From Rhodospirillaceae bacterium UBA6219 (GTDB lineage: Bacteria > Pseudomonadota > Alphaproteobacteria > Rhodospirillales > Magnetospirillaceae), in contig DISD01000089.1 of assembly GCA_002435715.1 (NCBI GenBank), positions 23,565 through 54,968 on the forward strand: a DNA stretch of 31,404 nt, in the 5' to 3' direction. The position numbers and the translations under genes are program-made. The notes under the pieces were generated by a model. The model saw only the letters and a list, made by a program, of their open reading frames with translations. It ran no database searches and was not told the origin of the DNA. Shown here one piece after another: positions 1 through 7,452 of the stretch. How positions within the stretch are numbered: the stretch's first letter is position 1; each line of letters starts with the position of its first letter.

Positions 1-300
1 GAACAGCACGCCCTTGCCTTCCATCACCGGCTTGGCGGCCAGCGGGCCGATATTGCCCAGGCCCAGCACGGCGGTGCCGTTAGTGACCACGGCCACCAGA
101 TTGCCACGCGCGGTCACTTCCGAGGCGGTGTCGGCATCACGGACGATTTCTTCGCAAGCGGCGGCCACACCCGGGCTATAGGCCAGCGCCAGGTCGCGCT
201 GGGTGCCCAGCGGCTTGGTGGGGGTGACGCTGATCTTCCCCGGCGAGGGAAGGCGATGGTATTCCAACGCGCTGTCGCGCAATTCGTCCGACATGCTCAT
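1..300 (-). CDS. maeB: NADP-dependent malic enzyme, N-terminal part (cut by window edge)
   Basis: The first 100 codons of a gene that continues beyond position 1. The translation starts MSMSDELRDSALEYHRLP and contains the typical malic enzyme stretches PGKISVTPTKPL, LALAYSPGVAAACEEI and GNLVAVVTNGTAVLGLGNIG. These are the N-terminal malic domain, with the conserved tyrosine-containing segment and the start of the substrate-binding core. The family oxidatively decarboxylates malate to pyruvate with NADP; many alphaproteobacterial members also carry a C-terminal phosphotransacetylase-like domain, which cannot be judged here. The start could be the ATG at 300 or the in-frame ATG at 294. Function is recognised by direct reading of the conserved N-terminus. 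Confidence 0.9.
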   Translation of the reverse strand, partial: MSMSDELRDSALEYHRLPSPGKISVTPTKPLGTQRDLALAYSPGVAAACEEIVRDADTASEVTARGNLVAVVTNGTAVLGLGNIGPLAAKPVMEGKGVLF

Positions 301-339
301 AACAAGACGCCCTCGGGTAATTTTATTTCAAGTTCAAAA

Positions 340-353
340 CGCCGATTTCGGCG
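340..353 (-). terminator. Possible weak intrinsic terminator after the diguanylate cyclase gene
   Basis: Read on the minus strand, the spacer between the cyclase stop (446) and the malic enzyme start (300) contains CGCCG-AAAT-CGGCG followed by TTTT. The stem is only five base pairs with a short T run, so this is a weak candidate. The rest of 301-445 is relatively AT-rich and probably carries the malic enzyme promoter; I cannot place boxes with confidence. Confidence 0.3.
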
Positions 354-445
354 GAAATCATCGCATACGCCGTTCAACGACAAACGACAAGGCCCGATCA
401 GTGACAAGGCCGGGTAATTTTCGGAAATCCGAACCCCGGAACCGC

Positions 446-1804
446 TCATGACGCCAGCCGGACCACGTTTCGCCCCGCCCCCTTGGCCTGATACATGGCC
501 TGGTCGGCACGACGCATCAAATCGGCCAGACTTTCGCCCGGCAACAGGGTCGCCACCCCCAGCGAAATGGTCAAGCTGAGAACCGACCCTCCCGGCGTGG
601 TCAAGGGCTGGTCGGCGATCATGGTACGGATACGTTCGGCCACCAGATGGGCCGGCATGGCGGCGGTCTCGGGCAGCAGGGCGACGAATTCCTCGCCGCC
701 CATGCGGGCCGCCAGATCCACGTCCCGCAATTGGCCCCGCCAGACGGTCGCCACATGGCGCAGGGCCAAATCGCCGACGTCATGGCCCCAACCGTCGTTG
801 ACCGCCTTGAAATGGTCGATGTCGCCCACCACCAGCGACAATTGCGCCTCGTAACGCAAAGCGCGGCGAACTTCTTCCTCGGCCCGTTCCGAAAAGCGCC
901 GACGGTTCAGCAATCCGGTCAGCGCGTCGGTGGACGCCATCACTTCCAATTCCTGGTTACGGCGTTCGACCGCGCCGATCAGCTCGACCAAGGTGTCGGA
1001 CATCTGGGTGATTTCGTCGTTGCCGTCGCGCGGCACCTCGACGACGCCACCGCGCCAGTTCAGCATGGCGCCACGCAGAGCCAGGATGCGGTCCACCACG
1101 TGGATCCGCAGCCCCATATACATCCAGGCCACCGCCACCATGGCGGCCAGGGCACAGGCGATCACCACCGCCACCGCCTTCAACTGCGTGCGCGAGGCCT
1201 GGTCGCGCTGGGCGTCGAACCGGTGACCGGCATCGGCGGCCAGGGCGGTGACGAAGCCAGCCAATTCCGACGACAGATCCTGTTGGCGCAACACCAGATT
1301 GCGGCGACGCTGTTCCAACTCGGCCAGACGCCCCAGAACGGATGGCTCTTTCTGGTCCATGCCCTTCAGGGTGATTTCTTCCTGGGCGATGCTGGAAAGC
1401 GCGATCCCCCCGTCCATCAAGGAATCGCGCAATTGCCGGATGGCAGCGATGGATTCGGGATCGGCGCCGATTCCGACCATGGCGGCGATATGCTCTTCCA
1501 TGGCCTGGTGGCGTTCGGCCAGACGGTCCAGCAAGGTACGGCGTTCCGCCTGGCTGGCGGCGGTGGACATGCGGACCGAAAGCGCGGCGGCGGCGTTGGC
1601 GTCCATGGACAAATGGACGGCGGCACGGAAACGCGGCAGATGCAGCTCGGCCAGAACGCCGTTGTCCTGGCGCGCCTGCAACAGGCCCAGGACTGCCGCC
1701 ACCGCCACCAAGGCCATCAGCACCAGCACCACCACGGCGCGGGCGACGAGATAGCGGAAGATGCTGGAAGGCATTTCCTCGGGGCGTGGAATCAGTCTGG
1801 GCAT
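446..1804 (-). CDS. Membrane-anchored diguanylate cyclase (GGDEF) with periplasmic sensor region
   Basis: A 452-residue protein. Transmembrane helices lie at about 17-42 and 208-232, enclosing a roughly 165-residue, mostly helical, alanine/leucine/arginine-rich periplasmic region. A HAMP-like linker follows (about 235-290), then a GGDEF domain to the C-terminus. The domain carries DALTGLLNRR, an intact GGEEF active site (369-373) and an RDVD inhibitory I-site (360-363) spaced as in PleD. It should make c-di-GMP from two GTP and be product-inhibited. The start at 1804 follows GGAG at short spacing; the open frame runs on to 2806, but that extension is only the antisense of the next gene. An inner start at 1774 is possible. 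It is divergent from the binding-protein gene at 1862 across 57 bp, so that protein could supply its periplasmic input; this is inference. Confidence 0.9.
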   Translation of the reverse strand: MPRLIPRPEEMPSSIFRYLVARAVVVLVLMALVAVAAVLGLLQARQDNGVLAELHLPRFRAAVHLSMDANAAAALSVRMSTAASQAERRTLLDRLAERHQAMEEHIAAMVGIGADPESIAAIRQLRDSLMDGGIALSSIAQEEITLKGMDQKEPSVLGRLAELEQRRRNLVLRQQDLSSELAGFVTALAADAGHRFDAQRDQASRTQLKAVAVVIACALAAMVAVAWMYMGLRIHVVDRILALRGAMLNWRGGVVEVPRDGNDEITQMSDTLVELIGAVERRNQELEVMASTDALTGLLNRRRFSERAEEEVRRALRYEAQLSLVVGDIDHFKAVNDGWGHDVGDLALRHVATVWRGQLRDVDLAARMGGEEFVALLPETAAMPAHLVAERIRTMIADQPLTTPGGSVLSLTISLGVATLLPGESLADLMRRADQAMYQAKGAGRNVVRLAS

Positions 1805-1833
1805 TGTCTCTCCGTCCGCCAATACCCTAGTAT
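1804..1833 (+). promoter_or_regulatory. Candidate promoter for the binding-protein gene in the divergent spacer
   Basis: TTGTCT (1804-1809) and TAGTAT (1828-1833) are separated by 18 nt, each matching four of six consensus bases. A start of transcription near 1840 would exclude the upstream ATG at 1832 and favour translation from 1862. The -35 box would overlap the cyclase start codon on the other strand. Weak match only. Confidence 0.22.
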
Positions 1834-1861
1834 GAGCCGAGAAGAAGCGAAAGAGGCTCGG

Positions 1862-2857
1862 ATGGTTAAGCGGATCGCCCTTGGGCTGTTGGCCGTGTTG
1901 ATCCTGGGACTTGCCGCTTTGCCGGCCCGGGCGGGCGCCATCCTCGACCGCGTCAAAGCACGGGGCAAGGTGGTGTGCGGGGTCGACCAAACCCCCGGTT
2001 TCGGCGGTTTCGACGATCATGGCACCCCGGTGGGCTTCGAAGTCGATCTGTGCCGGGCCTTGGCCGCCGCGATCCTGGGCAATCCCGGTGCCATCCAGGT
2101 GCAGCGGGTCACCACCAAATACAAGTTCCTGGCCCTGGCCGAAGGCGAACTGGACGTCGCTTTCGGCATGACCACCTGGACCTTCGAACGCGACACCAGC
2201 CAAGGCGCCAGTTTTCCCGTGGTGTCGTTCTATGACGGCCAGGGTTTCATGAAATGGGCCGACGAGCCCCATCCATGGGCCGCCACCATCTGCGTGCAAA
2301 GCGGCACCACCTCGGCCGCCAACCTGACGGAATACCTGGCACGGCGCCAAAGCACCGCCAAGGTTCTGGCCCTGTCGTCCAGCGAGGAAAAGTTCAACGC
2401 CTTCGCCGAACGTCGGTGTTCGGTGGTCACCGGCGACAGCACCGAATTGGCGGCCCAACGCAGCCGCCGGACCGCCATGAACAATTCGTGGGAATTGCTG
2501 GACACCATCATCTCGCGCGAACCCTTGGGCCCGGCCATCGCCAACACCGACCCGGAATGGTTCGCGGTGGTGCGCTGGAGCCTGCTGGTCCCCATCATCG
2601 CCGAATCCCGGGGTGTGGGCATGAAGAACCTGGAGGCCGCGCCCTCGACCGATGGCGAGATCCGGCGCCTGAAGGGCGAGGAACCCAATTTCGGCGCATC
2701 CCTGCGCCTGGATCCGGCCTGGGCCAAACGGATCGTCGCCAGCATCGGCAATTACGCCGAACTCTATCAACGCAACTTGGCCCCCTTGGGCATCGCACGC
2801 GGCCAAAACGCCTTGTGGACCGATGGCGGCTTGCTATACGCGCCGCCGCTGAGATAG
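1862..2857 (+). CDS. Orphan amino-acid-type periplasmic binding protein (SBP family 3, AapJ-like)
   Basis: A 331-residue protein with a clear signal peptide (MVKRIALGLLAVLILGLAAL, cleavage after PARA near residue 24). The mature part has the family pattern RVKARGKVVCGVDQTPGF, GFEVDLCRALAAAI, GELDVAFGMTTWTFERD and FYDGQGFM. These match general L-amino-acid binding proteins of the AapJ/BztA type. Such proteins normally deliver amino acids to AapQMP; no permease or ATPase gene is adjacent here. The gene is divergent from a membrane diguanylate cyclase across 57 bp, which suggests a sensing rather than a transport role (inference). I chose ATG 1862 because the signal peptide begins there and AGAGG lies seven or so bases upstream; an in-frame ATG at 1832 would add ten charged residues. 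Ligand cannot be told from sequence. Confidence 0.85.
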   Translation: MVKRIALGLLAVLILGLAALPARAGAILDRVKARGKVVCGVDQTPGFGGFDDHGTPVGFEVDLCRALAAAILGNPGAIQVQRVTTKYKFLALAEGELDVAFGMTTWTFERDTSQGASFPVVSFYDGQGFMKWADEPHPWAATICVQSGTTSAANLTEYLARRQSTAKVLALSSSEEKFNAFAERRCSVVTGDSTELAAQRSRRTAMNNSWELLDTIISREPLGPAIANTDPEWFAVVRWSLLVPIIAESRGVGMKNLEAAPSTDGEIRRLKGEEPNFGASLRLDPAWAKRIVASIGNYAELYQRNLAPLGIARGQNALWTDGGLLYAPPLR

Positions 2858-2862
2858 GCGCT

Positions 2863-2875
2863 GCCCGTGCCGGGC
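2863..2875. repeat. Copy 1 of a small palindromic GCCCGTGCCGGGC element
   Basis: The 13-mer GCCCGTGCCGGGC lies six bases after the stop of the binding-protein gene. It is itself a hairpin (GCCCG-TGC-CGGGC). The same 13-mer forms both arms of the large inverted repeat at 29613-29698, and a one-base variant follows the second trkH gene at 21638. It looks like a short REP-type sequence placed just behind genes. Confidence 0.5.
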
Positions 2876-2922
2876 CGGCTCAGACGCCGCCGGGCTTTAT
2901 AAGGATGTTGGTCGGTGAAACA

Positions 2923-2954
2923 AAAAACCCGCTGTCCGAAGACAGCGGGTTTTT
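2923..2954 (-). terminator. Strong bidirectional intrinsic terminator behind tRNA-Leu
   Basis: A 14-bp perfect inverted repeat: AAAAACCCGCTGTC (2923-2936), loop CGAA, GACAGCGGGTTTTT (2941-2954). On the minus strand it starts two bases after the tRNA CCA end and supplies a U run, so it should end the tRNA transcript. On the plus strand it also offers a T run and could end transcription from the binding-protein gene. Confidence 0.9.
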
Positions 2955-2956
2955 GT

Positions 2957-3041
2957 TGGTGCGACCAGGGAGACTCGAACTCCCACGACTTGCGTCACAC
3001 GCACCTCAAGCGTGCGCGTCTACCAGTTCCGCCATGGTCGC
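2957..3041 (-). tRNA. tRNA-Leu, anticodon GAG
   Basis: An 85-nt tRNA with encoded CCA. The 7-bp acceptor stem GCGACCA/TGGTCGC is perfect, the discriminator is A, and the D-arm reads GGCGGAACTGGTAGACGC. The anticodon arm is CACGC-TTGAGGT-GCGTG, giving anticodon GAG for CUC/CUU codons. A long variable arm (leucine type) and a T-arm with GTTCGAGTC follow. The fold and the class II variable arm make the identity secure. It is followed at once by its terminator at 2923-2954. It lies between a binding-protein gene and lipB, both on the other strand. Confidence 0.97.
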
Positions 3042-3137
3042 ACGCTGGTAGAACCCCAAAAGAGCTTGCTTCTGGGGAGACAGGGGAATACCAAATCGCC
3101 CCTGGTTAATCAAGCGGACTTTCCCAAGGTGAATCCC

Positions 3138-3782
3138 ATGGAATGGCGGATATCAGACCAGCCCGTCCCCTATCCCGAGGCCTTGGCCTTCATGGAAGAA
3201 CGTGTCGCCGCCATCCGCGCCGGCACCGCGCCGGAATGCGTGTGGCTTTTGGAACACCCGCCGCTTTACACCGCCGGCACCAGCGCCGATCCCAAGGACC
3301 TGTTGGACCCCGACCGGTTTCCCGTCTACCAGACCGGACGCGGCGGCCAGTACACCTATCACGGCCCCGGCCAGCGTGTGGCTTATGTGATGCTGGATTT
3401 GAAGGCGCGCGGCGGCGACGTGCGCGGCTATGTGCGCGATCTGGAAGAATGGATCATCCGCACCCTTGAGACCTTCCAGGTCAAGGGCGAGCTGCGCGAC
3501 GGCCGGGTCGGCATCTGGGTCAACCGCGGCATGGGCCGTGAAGACAAGATCGCCGCCATCGGCGTGCGCGTCCGCCATTGGGTGACCTTCCACGGCATCG
3601 CGCTCAACGTCGAACCCGATCTGTCGCATTTCGGCGGCATCGTGCCCTGTGGCATCAGCCAGCACGGCGTCACCTCGCTGTGGGATTTGGGCCTGACGCC
3701 CACCCTGGAAGAAGTCGATTGCGCCCTGATGGCCACTTGGCCGGACGTGTTCGGCGGTGAGATTCCCACCCCGCAGGAATAA
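3138..3782 (+). CDS. lipB: Octanoyl-ACP:protein N-octanoyltransferase
   Basis: A 214-residue LipB, the usual length. It moves octanoyl from acyl carrier protein to the lipoyl-domain lysine, the first step of lipoate cofactor assembly in the cytoplasm; LipA then inserts sulfur. Family signatures are LEHPPLYTAGTSA (38-50), RGGQYTYHGPGQ (68-79), GREDKIAAIG with catalytic Lys137, and GGIVPCGISQHGVTS with catalytic Cys171. Both members of the Cys/Lys dyad are present. The ATG at 3138 has AAGGTG upstream; the open frame extends back to 3012, but that part overlaps the tRNA-Leu gene and is not coding. It is followed by a terminator and converges with pgi. Confidence 0.97.
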   Translation: MEWRISDQPVPYPEALAFMEERVAAIRAGTAPECVWLLEHPPLYTAGTSADPKDLLDPDRFPVYQTGRGGQYTYHGPGQRVAYVMLDLKARGGDVRGYVRDLEEWIIRTLETFQVKGELRDGRVGIWVNRGMGREDKIAAIGVRVRHWVTFHGIALNVEPDLSHFGGIVPCGISQHGVTSLWDLGLTPTLEEVDCALMATWPDVFGGEIPTPQE

Positions 3783-3789
3783 TGAACGG

Positions 3790-3812
3790 CCCACGGGCTT
3801 GGTGGGTTTTTT
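3790..3812 (+). terminator. Intrinsic terminator of lipB
   Basis: CCCAC (3790-3794), a 7-nt loop, GTGGG (3802-3806), then six T (3807-3812). It sits eight bases after the lipB stop and touches the 3' end of pgi on the other strand. Confidence 0.7.
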
Positions 3813-5403
3813 ATTCCCGCCAGTCGCGCACCATGGCGATCAGCCCGGCGGTCGAACAATCGTGATGGTCGCTGGGCGGCTCGGCCCCATTCAACTGGGG
3901 CAGAATCTTCTTGGCCAGCTGCTTGCCCAGCTCGACGCCCCATTGGTCGAAGGAATTGATGTCCCAGACGATGCCCTGGACGAACACCTTGTGTTCGTAA
4001 AGGGCGATCAGCATGCCCAGGGTGCAGGGGTCCAACTTCTTGTACAAAAGCGTATTGGTCGGATGGTTGCCGGCGAACACCCGGTGCGCCGCCTGGGGTC
4101 CGGTCAATTGCGGGTTTTCCGCTTTCACTTCGTCCAGGGTCTTGCCGCGCATCAAGGCTTCCGGCTGGGCCAGGAAGTTGGACAGCAAAAGCGTGTGGTG
4201 GTCGCCGATGGGGTTGTGGGTGTTGGCGGCGGCCAAAAAGTCGCACGGGACCAGTTTGGTGCCCTGGTGGATCAATTGGTAAAAGGCGTGTTGGCCGTTG
4301 GTGCCGGGCTCGCCGAAAATGATCGGACCGGTCTGCCATGCCACCGGAGTGCCGTCGCGGGCCACCCCCTTGCCGTTGGATTCCATGTCCAATTGCTGCA
4401 GATAGGCCGGCAGGCGATGCAGATATTGGTCATAGGGCAGCACCGCATGGGCATGGGCGCCCAGGAAGTTGTTGTACCAGACCCCCAACAGCGCCAGCAC
4501 CACCGGCATGTTTTCCGCCAGGGGGGCGTCCTGGAAATGGCGGTCCATGGCGGCGGCGCCGTCCAGCAGACGGCGGAAATCGTTAAAGCCGATGGCCACC
4601 GCGATGGACAGACCGATGGCCGACCACAGGGAATAACGGCCGCCCACCCAATCCCAGAATTCGAACATGTGGTCCGGATCGATACCGAATTCGGCCACCG
4701 CCTTGGCATTGGTGGACAGCGCCACGAAATGGCTGGACACCGCCGCTTCGCCCAGGGCGCCGACCAGCCAATCCTTGGCGGTATGGGCGTTGGCCATGGT
4801 TTCCTGGGTGGTGAAGGTCTTGGACGCGACGATGAACAGCGTGGTTTCGGGATCGCACAGCTTCAGCGTCTCGGCCATGTGAGTGCCGTCGACGTTGGAG
4901 ACGAAGCGAACCCGCAATCCCGGCTTGTGATAGGGACGCAGCGCTTCCGACACCATCACCGGCCCCAGGTCAGAGCCGCCGATGCCGATATTGACCACGT
5001 CGGCGATGGGCTTGCCGGTGGCGCCCTTCCAGTCGCCACTGCGCACCGCTTGCGAAAAGTCACGCATCTTGTCCAGCACGGCGGCCACTTCCGGCCGCTG
5101 GTCGCCACGCAGGGCGGTATGCAGGACGGCGCGGTCCTCGGTCGAGTTGATATGCTCGCCGGCGAACATGGAATCGCGGGCGATTTCCACCCCCGCCTCG
5201 GTGGCCAGGCGCAGCAGCAGATCCATGGTGTGGACGGTGATACGGTTCTTGGAATAATCCAAGATCAGGTCGTCCAGCCGCAAAGAGAACCGTTCGAAGC
5301 GGTGGGGGTCGGCGGCGAACATGTCGCGCATGTGCGTCTCGCCCATGGTCAGAGCATGCACTTCCAGTTCCCGCCACGCCGGCAGGGTGTTCGGATGCGA
5401 CAT
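3811..5403 (-). CDS. pgi: Glucose-6-phosphate isomerase
   Basis: A 530-residue PGI of the long bacterial/eukaryotic-like type. It interconverts glucose 6-phosphate and fructose 6-phosphate in glycolysis and gluconeogenesis. Visible signatures are VNIGIGGSDLGPVM (sugar-phosphate binding), FIVASKTFTTQETM, FWDWVGGRYSLWSAIG (PGI signature 1), the catalytic-glutamate segment DMESNGKG, GTNGQHAFYQLIHQG with the ring-opening histidine, and the second signature around FDQWGVELGKQLAKKI with the C-terminal lysine. The ATG at 5403 follows AAGGGG at ideal spacing; the open frame upstream to 5571 has no family similarity. It converges with lipB, sharing the terminator region. Confidence 0.97.
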   Translation of the reverse strand: MSHPNTLPAWRELEVHALTMGETHMRDMFAADPHRFERFSLRLDDLILDYSKNRITVHTMDLLLRLATEAGVEIARDSMFAGEHINSTEDRAVLHTALRGDQRPEVAAVLDKMRDFSQAVRSGDWKGATGKPIADVVNIGIGGSDLGPVMVSEALRPYHKPGLRVRFVSNVDGTHMAETLKLCDPETTLFIVASKTFTTQETMANAHTAKDWLVGALGEAAVSSHFVALSTNAKAVAEFGIDPDHMFEFWDWVGGRYSLWSAIGLSIAVAIGFNDFRRLLDGAAAMDRHFQDAPLAENMPVVLALLGVWYNNFLGAHAHAVLPYDQYLHRLPAYLQQLDMESNGKGVARDGTPVAWQTGPIIFGEPGTNGQHAFYQLIHQGTKLVPCDFLAAANTHNPIGDHHTLLLSNFLAQPEALMRGKTLDEVKAENPQLTGPQAAHRVFAGNHPTNTLLYKKLDPCTLGMLIALYEHKVFVQGIVWDINSFDQWGVELGKQLAKKILPQLNGAEPPSDHHDCSTAGLIAMVRDWRE

Positions 5404-5568
5404 AAGGACCCCTTCCCAAACCATTCTTGTCGCCCGAATGGTAGCAGAGCCCAGGACGCCCGACCATCCCCTGCCCCACCCCGCCGACCTGCGAATTTGG
5501 GTGGGTCCGATCTTTCCCGGTTGGCAGGATGAAGTGACGGGGCTATGCTGACCGCCAACACAAAGTCG

Positions 5569-5574
5569 CATAAT
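5569..5574 (+). promoter_or_regulatory. Candidate -10 box of the nik operon in the 188-bp spacer 5404-5591
   Basis: CATAAT followed by a T run is the only AT-rich patch directly before the operon. No good -35 box lies at standard spacing. I looked for a cobalamin riboswitch and for a GTATGA-type NikR dyad in 5404-5591 and found neither. The rest of the spacer is GC-rich and holds the upstream region of pgi on the other strand. Confidence 0.25.
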
Positions 5575-5591
5575 TTTTTGGGGGTCATCCG

Positions 5592-6362
5592 ATGTCGCAA
5601 CCGATCACTGCCTGGGCCGCCTTTGCCGCCTTGTCCCTGTCGCCCAGCCTGGCCCTGGCGCATTTCCAGGAAATCATCCCCAATGCCGATATCGTCGCCG
5701 AAACCGGCGACCACAGTGTCAGCCTGGACTTGACCTTCACCCATCCGATGGAAGGCGGGCCGGTGATGGAGATGGGCAAGCCGGTGCGGATGGGTGTGGT
5801 TTCCCCCGTCGGCAATCAGGATTTGACCAAGGCGCTGGTGGCGGTGAAAAAGGGCGACGGCAAAACCGCCTATACCCTGTCGCATAAACTGAGCGAACCC
5901 GCCGATTACGTCTTCTATGTGGAACCCGCCGCCTATTGGGAACCGGGCGAAGGCAAGAACATCATCCATTATTCCAAGGTGGTGGTGGATCTGGGCTCGG
6001 GCGAAGGCTGGGACAAGCTGGTCGGCCTGCCGGTGGAAATCGAACCGCTGGTCCGCCCCTATGGCTTGTGGACCGGCAATCTGTTCCGCGGCGTCGTCAG
6101 GAAGGACGGCAAGCCGGTGCCGTTCGCCGAGATCGAAGTGGAATGGAAGAACGACGGTTCCGTCCACGCCCCTTCGGACCCCTTCATCACCCAGGTGATC
6201 AAGGCCGATGCCCAGGGGCAGTTCGCTTATGCCATGCCGCGCGCCGGCTGGTGGGGCTTTGCCGCCCTGGTGGACGGCAAGAAGTCCAAGAATCCCGAAG
6301 GCAAGATGGTGCCCACCGAATTGGGCGGGCTGATCTGGGTCAAAACGGTGGACATGAAGTAA
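5592..6362 (+). CDS. nikK: NikK-type periplasmic component of nickel/cobalt ECF importer (DUF4198)
   Basis: A 256-residue secreted protein with a signal peptide (MSQPITAWAAFAALSLSPSL, cleavage after ALA before HFQE). The mature part begins with a histidine, as in DUF4198 proteins associated with nickel/cobalt uptake, and contains FTHPMEGGPVMEMGKP, KVVVDLG and a C-terminal beta-sandwich-like stretch (RGVVRKDGKPVPFAEIEVEW). It is the first gene of a five-gene transporter operon; the stop overlaps the next start (TAATG). In comparative work on Ni/Co ECF systems the order nikK-M-L-Q-O is linked to nickel; cobalt cannot be excluded. The start follows GGGGG 7 bases upstream. Its exact role in the periplasm is not established. 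Confidence 0.85.
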   Translation: MSQPITAWAAFAALSLSPSLALAHFQEIIPNADIVAETGDHSVSLDLTFTHPMEGGPVMEMGKPVRMGVVSPVGNQDLTKALVAVKKGDGKTAYTLSHKLSEPADYVFYVEPAAYWEPGEGKNIIHYSKVVVDLGSGEGWDKLVGLPVEIEPLVRPYGLWTGNLFRGVVRKDGKPVPFAEIEVEWKNDGSVHAPSDPFITQVIKADAQGQFAYAMPRAGWWGFAALVDGKKSKNPEGKMVPTELGGLIWVKTVDMK

Positions 6363-6955
6363 TGGCCCACATTCCCGACGGCGTGGTTTCGGTTCCGGTG
6401 CTGGTGGCGGGCGCCGCTTTGTCCGTGGGCGGCATGGCCCTGGGCCTGCGCCGTCTGACGCCGGAACGCCTGCCCAAGGCGGCCATGCTGTCGGCGTTGT
6501 TCTTCGTCGCCTCGCTGGTGCATTTCCCGGTGGGGGTCAGCAGCGTGCATCTGTTGATGGGCGGACTGGCCGGCATCCTGCTGGGCTGGGCCGCCTTTCC
6601 CGCCATCGCCGTCGGCTTGGTGCTGCAAGCCGCCTTGTTCGGTTTCGGCGGCGTGGTGGTGTTGGGGGTCAACCTGGCCAACATCGCTTTGCCGGCCACC
6701 CTGGCCGGTCTGCTGGGCCGCCGCCTGCTGGCCCGACCGGCTGTGGCCGGGGCCGTCGCCGCCATGGGGGCCGTCGCCGGCACCGCCGTGATGGTGGCCC
6801 TGTCCCTGGCGCTGTCGGGACGCGAATTCCTGGTCGCCGGACAGGCCCTGGCGGTGACCTATATCCCGTTGATGGCGGTCGAGGCGGTGGCCACCGCCGC
6901 CATGATCGGCCTGCTGGCCAAGGTCAAACCCGAATCGCTGGAGCTGCGCCCATGA
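6362..6955 (+). CDS. nikM: Nickel/cobalt ECF transporter S-component, CbiM/NikM family
   Basis: A 197-residue hydrophobic protein with about six to seven membrane helices. It starts MAHIPDG; the family hallmark is MHIPDG, where the free N-terminus and the first histidine bind the metal. Here an alanine is inserted, and removal of Met1 would restore His at position 2. Other likely ligands are His54 (VHFPVG) and His63 (SSVHLLMGG), the latter matching the conserved SGHLLGG histidine. This is the substrate-binding subunit that presents Ni2+ or Co2+ to the NikQ-NikO energising module. Start overlaps the nikK stop by one base; stop overlaps the nikL start. Confidence 0.92.
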   Translation: MAHIPDGVVSVPVLVAGAALSVGGMALGLRRLTPERLPKAAMLSALFFVASLVHFPVGVSSVHLLMGGLAGILLGWAAFPAIAVGLVLQAALFGFGGVVVLGVNLANIALPATLAGLLGRRLLARPAVAGAVAAMGAVAGTAVMVALSLALSGREFLVAGQALAVTYIPLMAVEAVATAAMIGLLAKVKPESLELRP

Positions 6956-7452
6956 TCCGCCTGTTGGCCGTGCTGGCCCTGTTGTTGGTTGCCCAACCGG
7001 CCCAGGCGCACAAACTGAAGCTGTTCGTGACCCAAGAAGGCGCCGAGATCAGCGGCAAGGCCTATTTCGCCGGGGGCGGCGCCGCCATCGGAATCGAGGG
7101 GCAGGTGTTGGATTCCCAAGGCCAAACCATCGCCCGTCTGCAGACCGATGCCGAAGGCCGGTTCCGTTATACGCCCCCTTCCGACGCCCCTGTGCGCATC
7201 CAGTTCGAATCCGGTGACGGGCATATGGCGGAAGCCGCCATCGGCCAGATCAGCCGGCCGCCATCGCCTTCCGTCGCCAGCGATGTCGATTTGGAAACCG
7301 CCATCGCCCGTCAATTGACGCCGCTGAAGGAACAATTGGACCGCATGGAATCCCGTGCCCGGCTGTCCGACATCGTCGGCGGCATCGGCCTGATCATCGG
7401 TCTGTTCGGGGCCTATGCCTGGGTCGTCTCCCGCCGGGGGAAAACATCATGA
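6952..7452 (+). CDS. nikL: NikL-type accessory component of nickel/cobalt ECF importer
   Basis: A 166-residue protein with signal peptide (MIRLLAVLALLLVAQPAQA, then HKLKLFV), a carboxypeptidase-regulatory-like beta domain (IGIEGQVLDSQGQTIARLQT, AEGRFRYTPP), a charged helical segment (QLTPLKEQLDRMESRARL, about 118-135) and a C-terminal membrane helix (IVGGIGLIIGLFGAYAWVV) followed by a basic tail. This is the NikL/CbiL architecture. It replaces the small CbiN/NikN protein seen in other operons of this type. It overlaps nikM and nikQ by four bases each (ATGA), so translation is coupled. Metal specificity cannot be told from this protein. Confidence 0.85.
   Translation: MIRLLAVLALLLVAQPAQAHKLKLFVTQEGAEISGKAYFAGGGAAIGIEGQVLDSQGQTIARLQTDAEGRFRYTPPSDAPVRIQFESGDGHMAEAAIGQISRPPSPSVASDVDLETAIARQLTPLKEQLDRMESRARLSDIVGGIGLIIGLFGAYAWVVSRRGKTS

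Noticed and set aside
647..1861. Plus-strand open frame leading into the binding-protein gene
   Set aside because: It is rich in His/Gln/Gly from antisense reading of the cyclase gene; the signal peptide begins at 1862.
1805..2806. Open minus-strand extension of the cyclase frame across the binding-protein gene
   Set aside because: It is the antisense of a well-supported gene with signal peptide and family motifs; the cyclase has a clear start at 1804.
5404..5591. Cobalamin riboswitch or NikR site before the nik operon
   Set aside because: No B12-box-like sequence and no GTATGA-type dyad could be found; only a weak -10-like CATAAT is seen.
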